64,000 nucleotides of DNA from positions 59,782-123,781 of the forward strand of contig JAODMF010000001.1 of the NCBI GenBank assembly GCA_025464095.1, written 5' to 3'. Source of the DNA: Glaciihabitans sp. GTDB lineage: Bacteria; Actinomycetota; Actinomycetes; Actinomycetales; Microbacteriaceae. Shown here in pieces: positions 42,701 through 50,545 of the stretch. Each line of letters begins with the position of its first letter. Position 1 is the first letter of the stretch. A program made the position numbers and the translations under genes. A model generated the notes under the pieces. It was given only the letters and a program-made list of their open reading frames with translations, was not told where the DNA came from and searched no databases.

Positions 42701-43297
42701 ATGGCATGGGACACCGAGGGGACGCGTCGCCGACTCCGCGATGCTGCGTTAGTGGAGTTTGCCGCTCGAGGGTTCGACGGCACCACCGTCGGCGCCGTCG
42801 CATCCCGTGCAGGAGTGAATAAGGAGCGGCTCTACAGCTACTTTGGTGACAAGAAGGCGCTCTGGGAACTCGTGCTCGCGACGGAGCTGGAGCGTCTCGC
42901 CTCCGCCGTCAGCCTCTCCGGGGTGGGGTTGGATGACATCGGAGAATTCGCGGGCGCGACGTTCGACTACCACGCGGCCCACCCTGAGCTGGGCCGCCTG
43001 CTGCAGTGGGAGGGGCTGCAAGACGGCCCACCCGCTGACGCCATTGGGCGCACGAGGCACTACCGGGAGAAAGTGGCACATTTCGCTGCTGGCCAACGAG
43101 ACGGCGTGCTCGATCGAGGCCTTGATCCCGCTCACCTTGTGTTCGCGTTGATAGCTCTAGCCGCATGGTGGCAGACCGTGCCGCAGCTAGCCGAGATGAT
43201 CACCGGCGCCGGACCGAACGACCAGCAGGAGTGCGCACGACGTCGCCGGTTCGTCGTCGAAGCAGCAAGGCGACTCGCGTCGCCATCGCGCATCTGA
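42701..43297 (+). CDS. TetR family transcriptional regulator
   Basis: The start at ATG 42701 (MAWDTEGTRRRLRDAALVEF) gives 198 residues; the longer frame in the track crosses the operators. FAARGFDGTTVGAVASRAGV and NKERLYSYFGDKKALWELVL form the TetR helix-turn-helix. The remainder is the helical ligand domain with a C-terminal TetR_C-like block (LIALAAWWQTVPQLAEMI). It is divergent from the SDR gene and is predicted to repress it. Confidence 0.92.
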   Translation: MAWDTEGTRRRLRDAALVEFAARGFDGTTVGAVASRAGVNKERLYSYFGDKKALWELVLATELERLASAVSLSGVGLDDIGEFAGATFDYHAAHPELGRLLQWEGLQDGPPADAIGRTRHYREKVAHFAAGQRDGVLDRGLDPAHLVFALIALAAWWQTVPQLAEMITGAGPNDQQECARRRRFVVEAARRLASPSRI

Positions 43298-43449
43298 TGG
43301 AGGAGTGTCGCCCGGTGCCGCATCCGGTAGCAGTCGACTGACTAGGTGATTTCGAGCGGCGGCGGGCGGTTTCGTCATTTTCGCGGCGGTTGACGTCGGG
43401 TCAGCTGGCCGGGCGAGGATGAGGCGGAGTTGCCGCGCTACTCGGCGGG

Positions 43450-44340
43450 CTACACCTCGGTCCGCGGGTAGTCGCCCGCCTCGAGGTCGGCGAGAAGGCT
43501 CGGGTGGGTCGGCTGCCAGCCGTAGGCGTCACGTGTCCACGCGCTGGAGGCTGGCTGATCAATAGCGAAGATCTGGCCGAGCGGGCCGAACGTCTCGGCA
43601 GGCACCTGCTGCACCGGCAGCCCGAGCTGCTCACCGATCACAGTGGCTATCGCGAGCATCGAGTCGCCCTCGTCACCCACGGCGTTCACGACGGTGCCCG
43701 CCTCGCCCTTCTCGAGCATGAGCCGGAACAGCGATGCCGCATCGCGACGGTGCACCGCTGGCCAACGCTGGCTGCCGTCGCCGATGTAGGCCGAAACGCC
43801 CGAACGCTGAGCGGCCTGGATGAGGATGCCGGCGAAGCCGTAGGCGACGTACCGCTCGTGCACCGAGCGCGGAAGACGGACCGTCGAGACGCGCACGCCC
43901 TGTGGGGCCAGGTCCAGGATCCTGCGGGCGTTGATGCCGCGTCCACCGACAGGCCCAGCGATCGATATCGGGTCATTCTCGGTCGCTGCCCGACCCTTCG
44001 CGAACGTCGTGCCCGAGACGATCGAGAACGGCTTCCCCGTGCCCACGAGGGCAGCGCCGATGGTGTCCATCGCAAGCCCCTCCTCGGCAATGCTCCTCTC
44101 GAGGTCGGAGAAGTCGTTGCTGAACGCCAGGTGAATCACGCCGTCGGCCTCGCGGGCTGCCACCTTCAGCACTTCGAGTTCGCCAAGGCCACCCCGCAGC
44201 GGCGTTCCCCCGGCAGCGACTACTTTCTGAGCGGAGGCTTCGGATCGCGCGAGGCCGACCACCTCGTGGCCATGGGCGACGAGCTCTTCGGTGACGACCT
44301 GGCCGATTCCGCCTGATGCTCCAGTGACGAATACGCGCAT
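43450..44340 (-). CDS. NAD-dependent epimerase-like extended SDR
   Basis: A 296-residue extended SDR beginning MRVFVTGASGGIGQVVTEEL with the nucleotide-binding glycines. VIHLAFSNDFSDLERSI and FSIVSGTTFAKGR follow the atypical SDR5-like pattern. The usual YxxxK is not clear at the expected site (RSVHERYVAYGF), so catalytic activity is uncertain. AYIGDGSQRWPAVHRRDAAS is the substrate-domain segment. It is divergent from a TetR gene with a palindrome in the gap. Confidence 0.85.
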   Translation of the reverse strand: MRVFVTGASGGIGQVVTEELVAHGHEVVGLARSEASAQKVVAAGGTPLRGGLGELEVLKVAAREADGVIHLAFSNDFSDLERSIAEEGLAMDTIGAALVGTGKPFSIVSGTTFAKGRAATENDPISIAGPVGGRGINARRILDLAPQGVRVSTVRLPRSVHERYVAYGFAGILIQAAQRSGVSAYIGDGSQRWPAVHRRDAASLFRLMLEKGEAGTVVNAVGDEGDSMLAIATVIGEQLGLPVQQVPAETFGPLGQIFAIDQPASSAWTRDAYGWQPTHPSLLADLEAGDYPRTEV

Positions 44341-44426
44341 GGTATGACTCCTGGTGTGATGGGCCGACGGCGGTCACGTGGACCGACACCAGTGATGCGA
44401 CTGATGTCCCATCACCATAGCAGCAC

Positions 44427-44446
44427 GATGCGACAGGTATCGCATC
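44427..44446. promoter_or_regulatory. TetR-type operator (GATGCGA palindrome)
   Basis: GATGCGA-CAGGTA-TCGCATC is a perfect inverted repeat ending 15 bases before the TetR start codon. A further copy of GTGATGCGAC lies at 44392-44401 as a possible second half-site. It lies in the gap shared with the divergent extended SDR. Confidence 0.65.
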
Positions 44447-44461
44447 ACTTAGGATTGCCTC

Positions 44462-45031
44462 ATGCCACGCTGGGAGCCCGATGCGCGCGAGCGGTTCGTC
44501 TCTGCGGCTCTGCAATTGTTTTCTGAGCAGGGTTACGACGAGACCACTGTCGCGCAGATCGCCGACCGCGCCGGGCTTACCCGGAGTACCTTCTTTCGGC
44601 ACTTCAGCGACAAGCGGGAGGTGCTCGCCGCCGGCCAGGAAACCTTGTCGGTCCTCTTCGCCGAGGGCATCGCCGCGGCACCGCCGAGCGCGACGCCTCT
44701 CGAGGCGGTCTCCGCCGGCCTCGCCAACGCCTCGGCCGCGATGACCCCATTCAACCGCGAGCTCGGGGCGCGGCTCGAGGCGGTCATCGCGACCAGCTCG
44801 GAGTTGCAGGAGCGCGCCATGCTGAAGAAGGTTGGCATGGCCGCAGCGATGGCGGATGCGTTGCGGGCCCGCGGCGTCGCCGATCCTGTGGCCGACACCG
44901 CGGCCGAGCTGGGCGTGCTCGCATTCAAGGAGGCATTCGTCGCTTGGTCGACAGGCGAGGGCGACGACCTCGCGCCGATGACTGCGGCGGCACTTAATCG
45001 CCTCCGCGCCGCCCTGGCGGAGCTCGGCTAG
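44462..45031 (+). CDS. TetR family transcriptional regulator
   Basis: 189 residues: MPRWEPDARERFVSAALQLF, then SEQGYDETTVAQIADRAGLT and RSTFFRHFSDKREVLAAGQE as helix-turn-helix. The C-terminal helical domain ends AALNRLRAALAELG. It lies between the divergent extended SDR and a downstream hydrolase gene seven bases away, so it may control both. Confidence 0.92.
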   Translation: MPRWEPDARERFVSAALQLFSEQGYDETTVAQIADRAGLTRSTFFRHFSDKREVLAAGQETLSVLFAEGIAAAPPSATPLEAVSAGLANASAAMTPFNRELGARLEAVIATSSELQERAMLKKVGMAAAMADALRARGVADPVADTAAELGVLAFKEAFVAWSTGEGDDLAPMTAAALNRLRAALAELG

Positions 45032-45038
45032 CTATCCA

Positions 45039-45746
45039 ATGCACATCGTCCTCATTCCGCCGCTCCTGTGCTCGCCCCGGGTGTATGCACCAGCGCTCGA
45101 CGACCTCTGGGAGTATGGCCAGGTCAGCATCGCCGACACCCGACGCGACGACACGATCGCGGAGATGGCCAAGCGGATCCTGCGCGAAGCGCCAGACGAA
45201 ATCGCCATCATAGGAACGAGCATGGGCGGCTACGTCGCCCTGGAAGTCGTCCGACAAGCTCCGGAACGGGTCACGGCGCTCGCGCTGGTCAGTACGCAGG
45301 CGCGATCCGACACTCAGGAAGAGACTCAGGCACGGGAGAAGCAATTCGAGCTCATCGCGCAGGGTCAGTTCGACGCTCTCGTCGATGTCGCGTTCCCCGG
45401 AATTGTGGCTCCGTATAACGCGACGAACCTGGACATGCTCGCCACCTGGCGAGCCATGGCAGCAACGGTCGGGGCGGAAGCGTACCTCCGGCAACTACGC
45501 GCCGTCATGGATCGATCCGACTTCACAGCGCTGCTACCGACCATCACCTGCCCCACGGCAATAATCCATGGCGCTGACGACCGCTACATCCCCGTCGCAG
45601 AGGCCCGAGAATCAGCCGCTGCGATGCCGACGGCCCGTTTCACCATCATTCCTGGCGCCGGCCACTTCGTCTTCCACGAACAGCCAACTGCCGCATCAAC
45701 GGCCCTCAGCGAACTTCTCGGAGAGGTCGCGCGCAAGCGCCGCTAG
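45039..45746 (+). CDS. Alpha/beta-fold hydrolase
   Basis: A 235-residue hydrolase. IGTSMGGYVALEVVRQAPER is the nucleophile elbow (GTSMGG) with its helix, CPTAIIHGADDRYIPVAEA carries the catalytic Asp, and IPGAGHFVFHEQP the catalytic His. There is no signal peptide. It follows the TetR gene by seven bases and is probably co-transcribed. Acts on an unknown ester or C-C bond. Confidence 0.9.
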   Translation: MHIVLIPPLLCSPRVYAPALDDLWEYGQVSIADTRRDDTIAEMAKRILREAPDEIAIIGTSMGGYVALEVVRQAPERVTALALVSTQARSDTQEETQAREKQFELIAQGQFDALVDVAFPGIVAPYNATNLDMLATWRAMAATVGAEAYLRQLRAVMDRSDFTALLPTITCPTAIIHGADDRYIPVAEARESAAAMPTARFTIIPGAGHFVFHEQPTAASTALSELLGEVARKRR

Positions 45747-45825
45747 TCGAAGCCGCTCGAACTGCATCGCATCCACCTCGGCACCGTCGCGGGTGCTCCG
45801 TGGCGGCAGCAGGTCGTCGTCGCCC

Positions 45826-46500
45826 CTACTCCCTGCCGTCCTCGAGCGGGATGAGCATCGTGCGGAACGGACCCGCTTCGGAGTGGAGGTCCCAAATGCG
45901 ATCGGCGACGTCGTCGATGCCGTTGGCAAGCTGAAGCTTGGGAATGCCTCCCGGGATCACGAGTTGCGCAACACGGACGCCCTCACCCTCGAGTGCGTCG
46001 TGGAGCATCTCACCGTAGGCACTCTCGGCCGGAAACGCGACCGATGTGCCCGCAAAGTCGGCGCGTGCCTTCACCGAAGTTCCGCCGTTAACCAGGATGA
46101 CGCTGCCACCTCCGGCCTGACGCATCCCCGGTAGCACCGCACGCACGGCGTGAACGAGCCCGAGAGCCGAGAACCGCACTGCTTCCAACGCCAGCTCCGG
46201 AGTCATGTCGAGCACTGGCTTCAGGTACTCCCGCGACGGAAGCGGACTGTACTGCAACGTGGTGATGGGTCCCAGCTCTGCCGCTGCACGTGCAAGGGCG
46301 TCCTCAAGCGCGGACGGTACCAGCACGTCTGCGGCGTAACCACGCGCGGTCAAGCCACCGGCCTTAAGTTCCGCAGCCATGGCGTCAAGCTTCGACTGGT
46401 TCCTCGAGATCAGGGCTATCGAGAAGCCCTCGCGCCCGAACCTTCGCGCGACTGCCGCTCCGAGTCCCGGTCCGGCTCCGATGATGGCGATGACAGGCAC
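45826..46500 (-). CDS. SDR family NAD(P)-dependent oxidoreductase
   Basis: 224 residues beginning MPVIAIIGAGPGLGAAVARRF, the GxGxG form used by a group of short atypical SDRs. ALISRNQSKLDAMAAELK gives NADP preference (Arg after the second strand). The catalytic Ser would lie near ILVNGGTSVKARADF, but a clear YxxxK is not evident (PAESAYGEMLHDALEG is the nearest). It ends 79 bp from the convergent hydrolase gene. Confidence 0.82.
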   Translation of the reverse strand: MPVIAIIGAGPGLGAAVARRFGREGFSIALISRNQSKLDAMAAELKAGGLTARGYAADVLVPSALEDALARAAAELGPITTLQYSPLPSREYLKPVLDMTPELALEAVRFSALGLVHAVRAVLPGMRQAGGGSVILVNGGTSVKARADFAGTSVAFPAESAYGEMLHDALEGEGVRVAQLVIPGGIPKLQLANGIDDVADRIWDLHSEAGPFRTMLIPLEDGRE

Positions 46501-46789
46501 GATGTGATCCTTCGATTGATGAGCGTTCTCTTGACCCTAGCGCGGCCAGGTCGGCGACCGTTTCTCAGGATCACCGTCGACGCATCCGAACCTTAATTCG
46601 GCGGCGGGCTCCCCTTTGACGAGCAACAATTGCAGAGGCCTAGCGGCGGACGGCTCGGTCATCGCGGTCCTGCACTGCGCGTTGGTCACTGGCTGTGCCC
46701 AGAACTCCGGACCTACAGTCGAAAGATGTTTCATCGTTGGCACAGTCGTCTTACGTACGCGGGTCCCTAAAGCCGGACCTTCAGCGGAC
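46501..46789. other. Non-coding stretch with no recognised feature
   Basis: About 290 bp upstream of the SDR gene and downstream of the small hypothetical gene. The frames crossing it (46616..47029 on + and 46537..46881 on -) have codon use unlike the neighbouring genes. I see no convincing palindrome, RNA gene or repeat. Confidence 0.4.
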
Positions 46790-47185
46790 TTATTTGGGAT
46801 GCCGAGGCTTAGACCTCGGCTTCGGTGGTGTGTGCTCTCTCTTCCAAATGCCGCCTTCGATTTGAGCGAGTGTCTTCGCACTTATCCCGCGCCTACGCAT
46901 CCTCGTGAGGATTTCGGTGTCGCCGGAATTCCAATGCTCTTCGATAGGGCCAGCCGCGAGATAGCCGAGCCCACCGTCCTCGGCCTCCGGATATTGATCG
47001 TGAAGCACGGAGATCATCTCGACGATTAACTCGTCAAAGTGGTCGTCGGCCTCAAGCGCCTGCTCGAGTAGTCGGTACGCGTTCTGTAGATCTCCCCCCT
47101 CCGTGCGGAGCCGCTCCGCACGGAGAGGGCTAACGGAAGCGAAGTGATACTGCCAATAAAGTTCCGCGATCTCTCGAACGCTCAT
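46790..47185 (-). CDS. Small hypothetical protein (DUF6869-like pattern, weak)
   Basis: About 131 residues from ATG 47185 (MSVREIAELYWQYHFASVSP); the frame stays open further upstream without good start signals. It is helical and acidic, with ALEADDHFDELIVEMISVLH and LGYLAAGPIEEHWNSGDTEI, then a basic tail (KPRSKPRHPK). The AGPIE..W..GD..I pattern recalls small DUF6869-type proteins, some of which occur as immunity proteins, but this is only a resemblance. It sits at the tRNA-proximal end of the outer element. Confidence 0.5.
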   Translation of the reverse strand: MSVREIAELYWQYHFASVSPLRAERLRTEGGDLQNAYRLLEQALEADDHFDELIVEMISVLHDQYPEAEDGGLGYLAAGPIEEHWNSGDTEILTRMRRRGISAKTLAQIEGGIWKREHTPPKPRSKPRHPK

Positions 47186-47392
47186 CTCGACCGCATCGCC
47201 GCCAGTCGGTTCCAATTTCACGACTGGAGTAAACCACGAAGAGTGACTGGAATTAGCGATCGACTGCTCGCTCGTTCCATTTCGATAGCCGAACCGCATA
47301 AGGTCACTCGCCTGCCGAGCGCGGGTTGCGACGAACGTGTTGGCTGTTCGCGCGCGCAAGACCTGCCCGGGAGGAAATCGCAGTTGCGCATC

Positions 47393-47581
47393 TCTTATGC
47401 AACGCCGGTTTGGCGCGAGGGTGTGTAGTTGACTCCCACGTGGACCAGCACGAGTGTTGCCAAAGCATTGCAACGGACGTCGAATGCGGCTGTGGCCCCG
47501 AAGTCGATACTGCCTTCTGGCTAGCTATTTGGTGTGGTCCCCCCACGCAGATTCCAACTGCGGCCCCTGCCTCCGGAGGGC
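47393..47581 (-). repeat. Direct repeat B: tRNA-Arg 3' fragment plus element end
   Basis: The right part, 47535-47581, is the 3' 47 bp of tRNA-Arg(CCG) including CCA, with 45 of 47 bases matching the intact gene. The left part, 47393-47534, matches the sequence downstream of the intact tRNA (50546-50679) at roughly three of four bases, for example GGACCAG, GTTGCCAAA, CGAATGCGGCT and CCCGAAG. It is read as an attachment-site copy left by a second insertion. Confidence 0.8.
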
Positions 47582-47763
47582 GAAAGAGACCCGCGCAGTG
47601 GGCGAAAATTGCCCCAGGTTCCGCCTATTTACTGGGTTCCATAGTCACCTCGGATGCGCTCGATGACCGCGCGTATGCCTCAGTTATTGCCATTCCGTTG
47701 CCACGGGCGCCAATCTGACCATTTTTGAACCCCAATTCGCTGCTGCGGTGGCGAGCCTTGCCG

Positions 47764-48531
47764 TCAGGGTTTCGGCAGATTGAGCGGAGCAGCGGTGACG
47801 ATCGCGGCGAGGTTTCTTCGTGCTTTCGCGCGCTGCGTCTCGTTCAAATTGAGCCACGCGGGGTGAGCTACGCCGCCGATGGTGCTGGCGATCACTACCA
47901 GTCGCTTCCGGTCGTTGGCGCTGAGATGTGAGAAGTCAAGTTCTCCGACCGAGTCGATGCTTGCGAGGAGCACCGCGGCATCATCCAGGTGGCGTCCCGG
48001 ATCTCGCGAGTCGACGACGCTCGCGGCACCCTTGCCGATCAAGGCGCCGAGCACATCTGGTGCGCCTAGCGTGACTGTTCGACTCGTGGACTTCACAACA
48101 AACGTGTCTCTTCGCCGCAGGGATTGCTCGCCTGCCGTGACTGCAAAAGCTGGCCGCATCATGAAGCGTGGCTTCAGCTGGGACGGCAAGTGATCGGCGA
48201 CCATCATGTCGACTTGTTCCCGACCTCGCTCGAAGCGATAGATCGGTTCCTTCCTGCTGTCAGGCACGATGGGTTCGAACCCGATCCGCCTCAGCGCAGC
48301 GGCGATGCTTGCCACACTTGCGCTATTGGCCGCGACATCCACGACCAGGTCGACGTCTTTCGTCGCGCGCGGCGGTGGGATGCTGGCGCGGCGCGCGTGG
48401 AGCTGGACCATGAGCCCGCCGACCAGAACCCAATCATTGATGTCGGTTGCCTCGATGACATCGAAGACGGTGCTCCATGGAGGCAGCAGATCATCGTCGC
48501 CGATATTTACCGCGTGTGTTTCGCCAGCCAT
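47764..48531 (-). CDS. Nucleotidyltransferase-fold protein, AbiEii-like putative toxin
   Basis: 255 residues. WVLVGGLMVQLHARR, then PRATKDVDLVVDVAAN, forms the GG and DxD pattern of AbiEii/MNT-type nucleotidyltransferases, with a later TSRTVTLGAPDVLGALIGKG. It starts at ATG 48531 and overlaps the upstream HTH gene by 25 bp, the order expected for antitoxin then toxin in AbiE-like modules. Known relatives nucleotidylate tRNA or other targets and cause growth arrest or phage exclusion. A toxin role is inferred from fold and pairing. Confidence 0.7.
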   Translation of the reverse strand: MAGETHAVNIGDDDLLPPWSTVFDVIEATDINDWVLVGGLMVQLHARRASIPPPRATKDVDLVVDVAANSASVASIAAALRRIGFEPIVPDSRKEPIYRFERGREQVDMMVADHLPSQLKPRFMMRPAFAVTAGEQSLRRRDTFVVKSTSRTVTLGAPDVLGALIGKGAASVVDSRDPGRHLDDAAVLLASIDSVGELDFSHLSANDRKRLVVIASTIGGVAHPAWLNLNETQRAKARRNLAAIVTAAPLNLPKP

Positions 48532-49190
48532 CGCTGCCTCATCTCCTCGAGTGCGGTAATGCCAGCCGAACGTTCTCGTGTCGATATGCTCCTCGCGAGG
48601 TCGGCCGCGATAACGGCATCCGGCGCAAAGCGTCCGTCGAACCTCAGTGAGTCGTGGCGCTCATAGATCGTCACGTCACCGTTGTCGTCGGCCGACAGAA
48701 GGTGCCGTCGCACGAACGACTCGAGAGTCTCGTCGCGAACGTAACCCTCGACGACGTGGGTCTGGCTGGTGAGTTCGGTGTCGATCACGTCTGCAGCGCT
48801 CCGGCCGGTGAGCACGAGCTCGCTGGCGGTCTTCGTGATTGAGTCCGCGGCAAATCGATGCGCAATTGCGCGAGAGGCGACTCTGCGTGCAATCTCTTCC
48901 GAAGTGCTCGTGCGGATACGGCGACGGATGCGCGCGACTGTGCTCTGCGAGATCCCGGTCGACGATTCTCCAGAGAGCTCACCGAGGAGCGCCCAAGAAG
49001 ATGCGGCCGACCAGGTGCGCCCCGCCCCTGCGTTGAGCGACCGGCGCTCGCTGATTGAGCGGGGCGTGACGAGCCAGGTGCCGTCGGAGAGTTGCTCACC
49101 GGAGAGCTTGCCAGCCCGCAGGAGGTCTGTGACTTGGCGTTGAGACACGCCGAGTGCCCGGGCGGCATCCTTCGTCATCAAGCTATCCAT
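48507..49190 (-). CDS. HTH protein, probable AbiEi-like antitoxin/regulator of the nucleotidyltransferase
   Basis: 227 residues. The N-terminus MTKDAARALGVSQRQVTDLL is an excisionase/MerR-like helix-turn-helix followed by the wing GTWLVTPRSISERRS. The middle block GRTWSAASSWALLGELSG and the C-terminal DAVIAADLARSISTRERSAG resemble the regulators paired with AbiEii-type nucleotidyltransferases. GGAGG lies nine bases before the ATG. The AT-rich upstream region (ATGACATATCC) presumably holds its promoter and autoregulatory site. Confidence 0.7.
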   Translation of the reverse strand: MDSLMTKDAARALGVSQRQVTDLLRAGKLSGEQLSDGTWLVTPRSISERRSLNAGAGRTWSAASSWALLGELSGESSTGISQSTVARIRRRIRTSTSEEIARRVASRAIAHRFAADSITKTASELVLTGRSAADVIDTELTSQTHVVEGYVRDETLESFVRRHLLSADDNGDVTIYERHDSLRFDGRFAPDAVIAADLARSISTRERSAGITALEEMRQRWLAKHTR

Positions 49191-49322
49191 GTCATTTCAC
49201 CTCCGTTATCAGAGCAATTATGACATATCCGAATTGCGGCCGAAAGGCCGGTCCCGGAACCTCCTTTGCCTATTCCAAGGGCTGGAATACCCAAAGGAAC
49301 AGCTGGCGCTGTGTTCTTGCTC

Positions 49323-49421
49323 ATCAGCCGCCACCCCCGCGCTGCGCCCGCTTCCCAACCTCCGACAGTCATCGCAAGCTCGTGGAGTGGGAGGTTGGGA
49401 AGTAAAGGGGTGGCGGCAGAT
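49323..49421. repeat. Long imperfect hairpin (about 100 nt)
   Basis: Outer arms GCCGCCACCCC / GGGGTGGCGGC (49327-49337 and 49407-49417) and inner arms CTTCCCAACCTCC / GGAGGTTGGGAAG (49351-49363 and 49390-49402) nest around a 26-nt loop. It fills the middle of the 340-bp gap between the HTH gene and the kinase remnant; nothing else is evident in that gap. It could be a structured RNA, an ancient insertion end pair or a terminator. Confidence 0.6.
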
Positions 49422-49530
49422 AATCAAAAAGAAGCCTGGGTGCTGGGAGAGAAGCTGTGGACTCTGAATGGAGGCCGTAAGCACCGCTGAGGGGCGGGGT
49501 CGCTAAGCAGTCACCGTTAGGCGCCCGGGC

Positions 49531-49735
49531 TTAACCCAGGGCCTCGGCTAGGTGCTCAAACTCAAGCTCATGATTGAACGGTTCTCGTTCGGAGGTAGGA
49601 CTGAACCGCCGGATTGCATCGAGGTTGATGAGTGCGTGCGGCGTCGTCTCCATGTCGCTGATCGCGTTTGCAACTGTCGTCTTGCCCGATCCGACTGTCC
49701 ATTCAGGAAGAGTAGCTGGCCCGCATCGCCGCCCT
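49531..49735 (-). pseudogene. Frameshifted, truncated P-loop kinase (AAA family) remnant
   Basis: One frame reads DAGQLLFLNG; after the loss of one base near 49698 the next frame continues TVGSGKTTVANAISDM, ALINLDAIRRFSP and FNHELEFEHLAEALG. Joined, these give the Walker A region and start of the small actinobacterial P-loop kinases, which normally run to about 170 residues; here it stops after about 70. The gene is therefore both frameshifted and 3' truncated. Confidence 0.65.
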
Positions 49736-49837
49736 TCAGGTCCGAGCGGCCAAAGCGATGCAGCGATGTTGCAGCGACAGAACACCGCCATTTCTTGATA
49801 AAAAGCACACGACTTTCTGGCGAATCGAGTCAGTTTG

Positions 49838-50485
49838 TTATGGCGAGAGGAGGTCTCGACGCGCTTGATCCAGTCCCTCGACTCGGAGTTTCCATGACGG
49901 CCTACGAAAATCGTCCCGCGGAAGTCTCAACCGTTGTTCCTCTATGGCCTGACCCGGCCTTGGGGCTGCTCGTGAGATCCCGTTGTCCGTATATCCGAGG
50001 CGACGTGAGACTCCGAGCGACGCCGCGTTCCAAGTTGCAGCACCAGATTCCGCCACGTCTGCGCCGAGGTGGTCAAACGCGAAGATGAGCATGGCTGCTC
50101 GCATCTCCGTGCCGAGACCTGCGCCTTGGTGGCTCCGCGTCAGCCACGACCCGCTCGACACGGTTTGCCGAACGGAAAAATCGACCGCGCTCATGTCCTG
50201 GACACCAATTGGTACCCCGTTGAGTATCACGGCGAAGTTGAGTGTCCAATTGTTCGGCTTCACGTTCAACCGTTGACGCCACTGGTGTTGGGCGAAGTTC
50301 CGACGCAGTTCATCCGGCGCTGCGTCAGTCCACGGCACGGCGAAGGGCATCACGGCCGCATCATGCACGCCGGCGTACACGGCCTCGAGCAATGCGGGGA
50401 TGTCTTCATCACGAACAATCCGCATCTGTAGTCGTGGGCTCGAAAGACTGAGACCGAACAGCGGCCAAACATCAAGAACATTCAT
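49838..50485 (-). CDS. GNAT family N-acetyltransferase
   Basis: 215 residues from ATG 50485 (MNVLDVWPLFGLSLSSPRLQ). RLQMRIVRDEDIPALLEAV opens the RimJ/RimL-like GNAT fold, VILNGVPIGVQDMSAVDF and VSSGSWLTRSHQGAGLGTEM follow, the last containing the acetyl-CoA loop, and AATWNAASLGVSRRLGYTDN is the last conserved strand. It is the tRNA-proximal gene of the inner element. Substrate unknown. Confidence 0.85.
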   Translation of the reverse strand: MNVLDVWPLFGLSLSSPRLQMRIVRDEDIPALLEAVYAGVHDAAVMPFAVPWTDAAPDELRRNFAQHQWRQRLNVKPNNWTLNFAVILNGVPIGVQDMSAVDFSVRQTVSSGSWLTRSHQGAGLGTEMRAAMLIFAFDHLGADVAESGAATWNAASLGVSRRLGYTDNGISRAAPRPGQAIEEQRLRLPRDDFRRPSWKLRVEGLDQARRDLLSP

Positions 50486-50545
50486 TTTCCGAGCGTAAGC
50501 GCAACCCAACCAGCCGCAAAGGTTGTTGCAGCGACTAGCTGAACG

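Larger units (their letters stand above)
40699..47534. mobile_element. Putative outer tRNA-Arg element (older), about 6.8 kb
   Basis: Bounded on the left by the decayed tRNA fragment and on the right by the well-preserved fragment at 47535. It holds a VOC protein, an SDR/TetR divergent pair, a second SDR/TetR pair with a hydrolase, another SDR and a small hypothetical gene. No integrase, relaxase or replication gene is visible. The extent is inferred from the fragments and flank matches, not from a known element family. Confidence 0.45.

Noticed and set aside
46616-47029. 137-aa plus-strand ORF
   Set aside because: It is antisense to the small hypothetical gene, with atypical codon use and no start signal.
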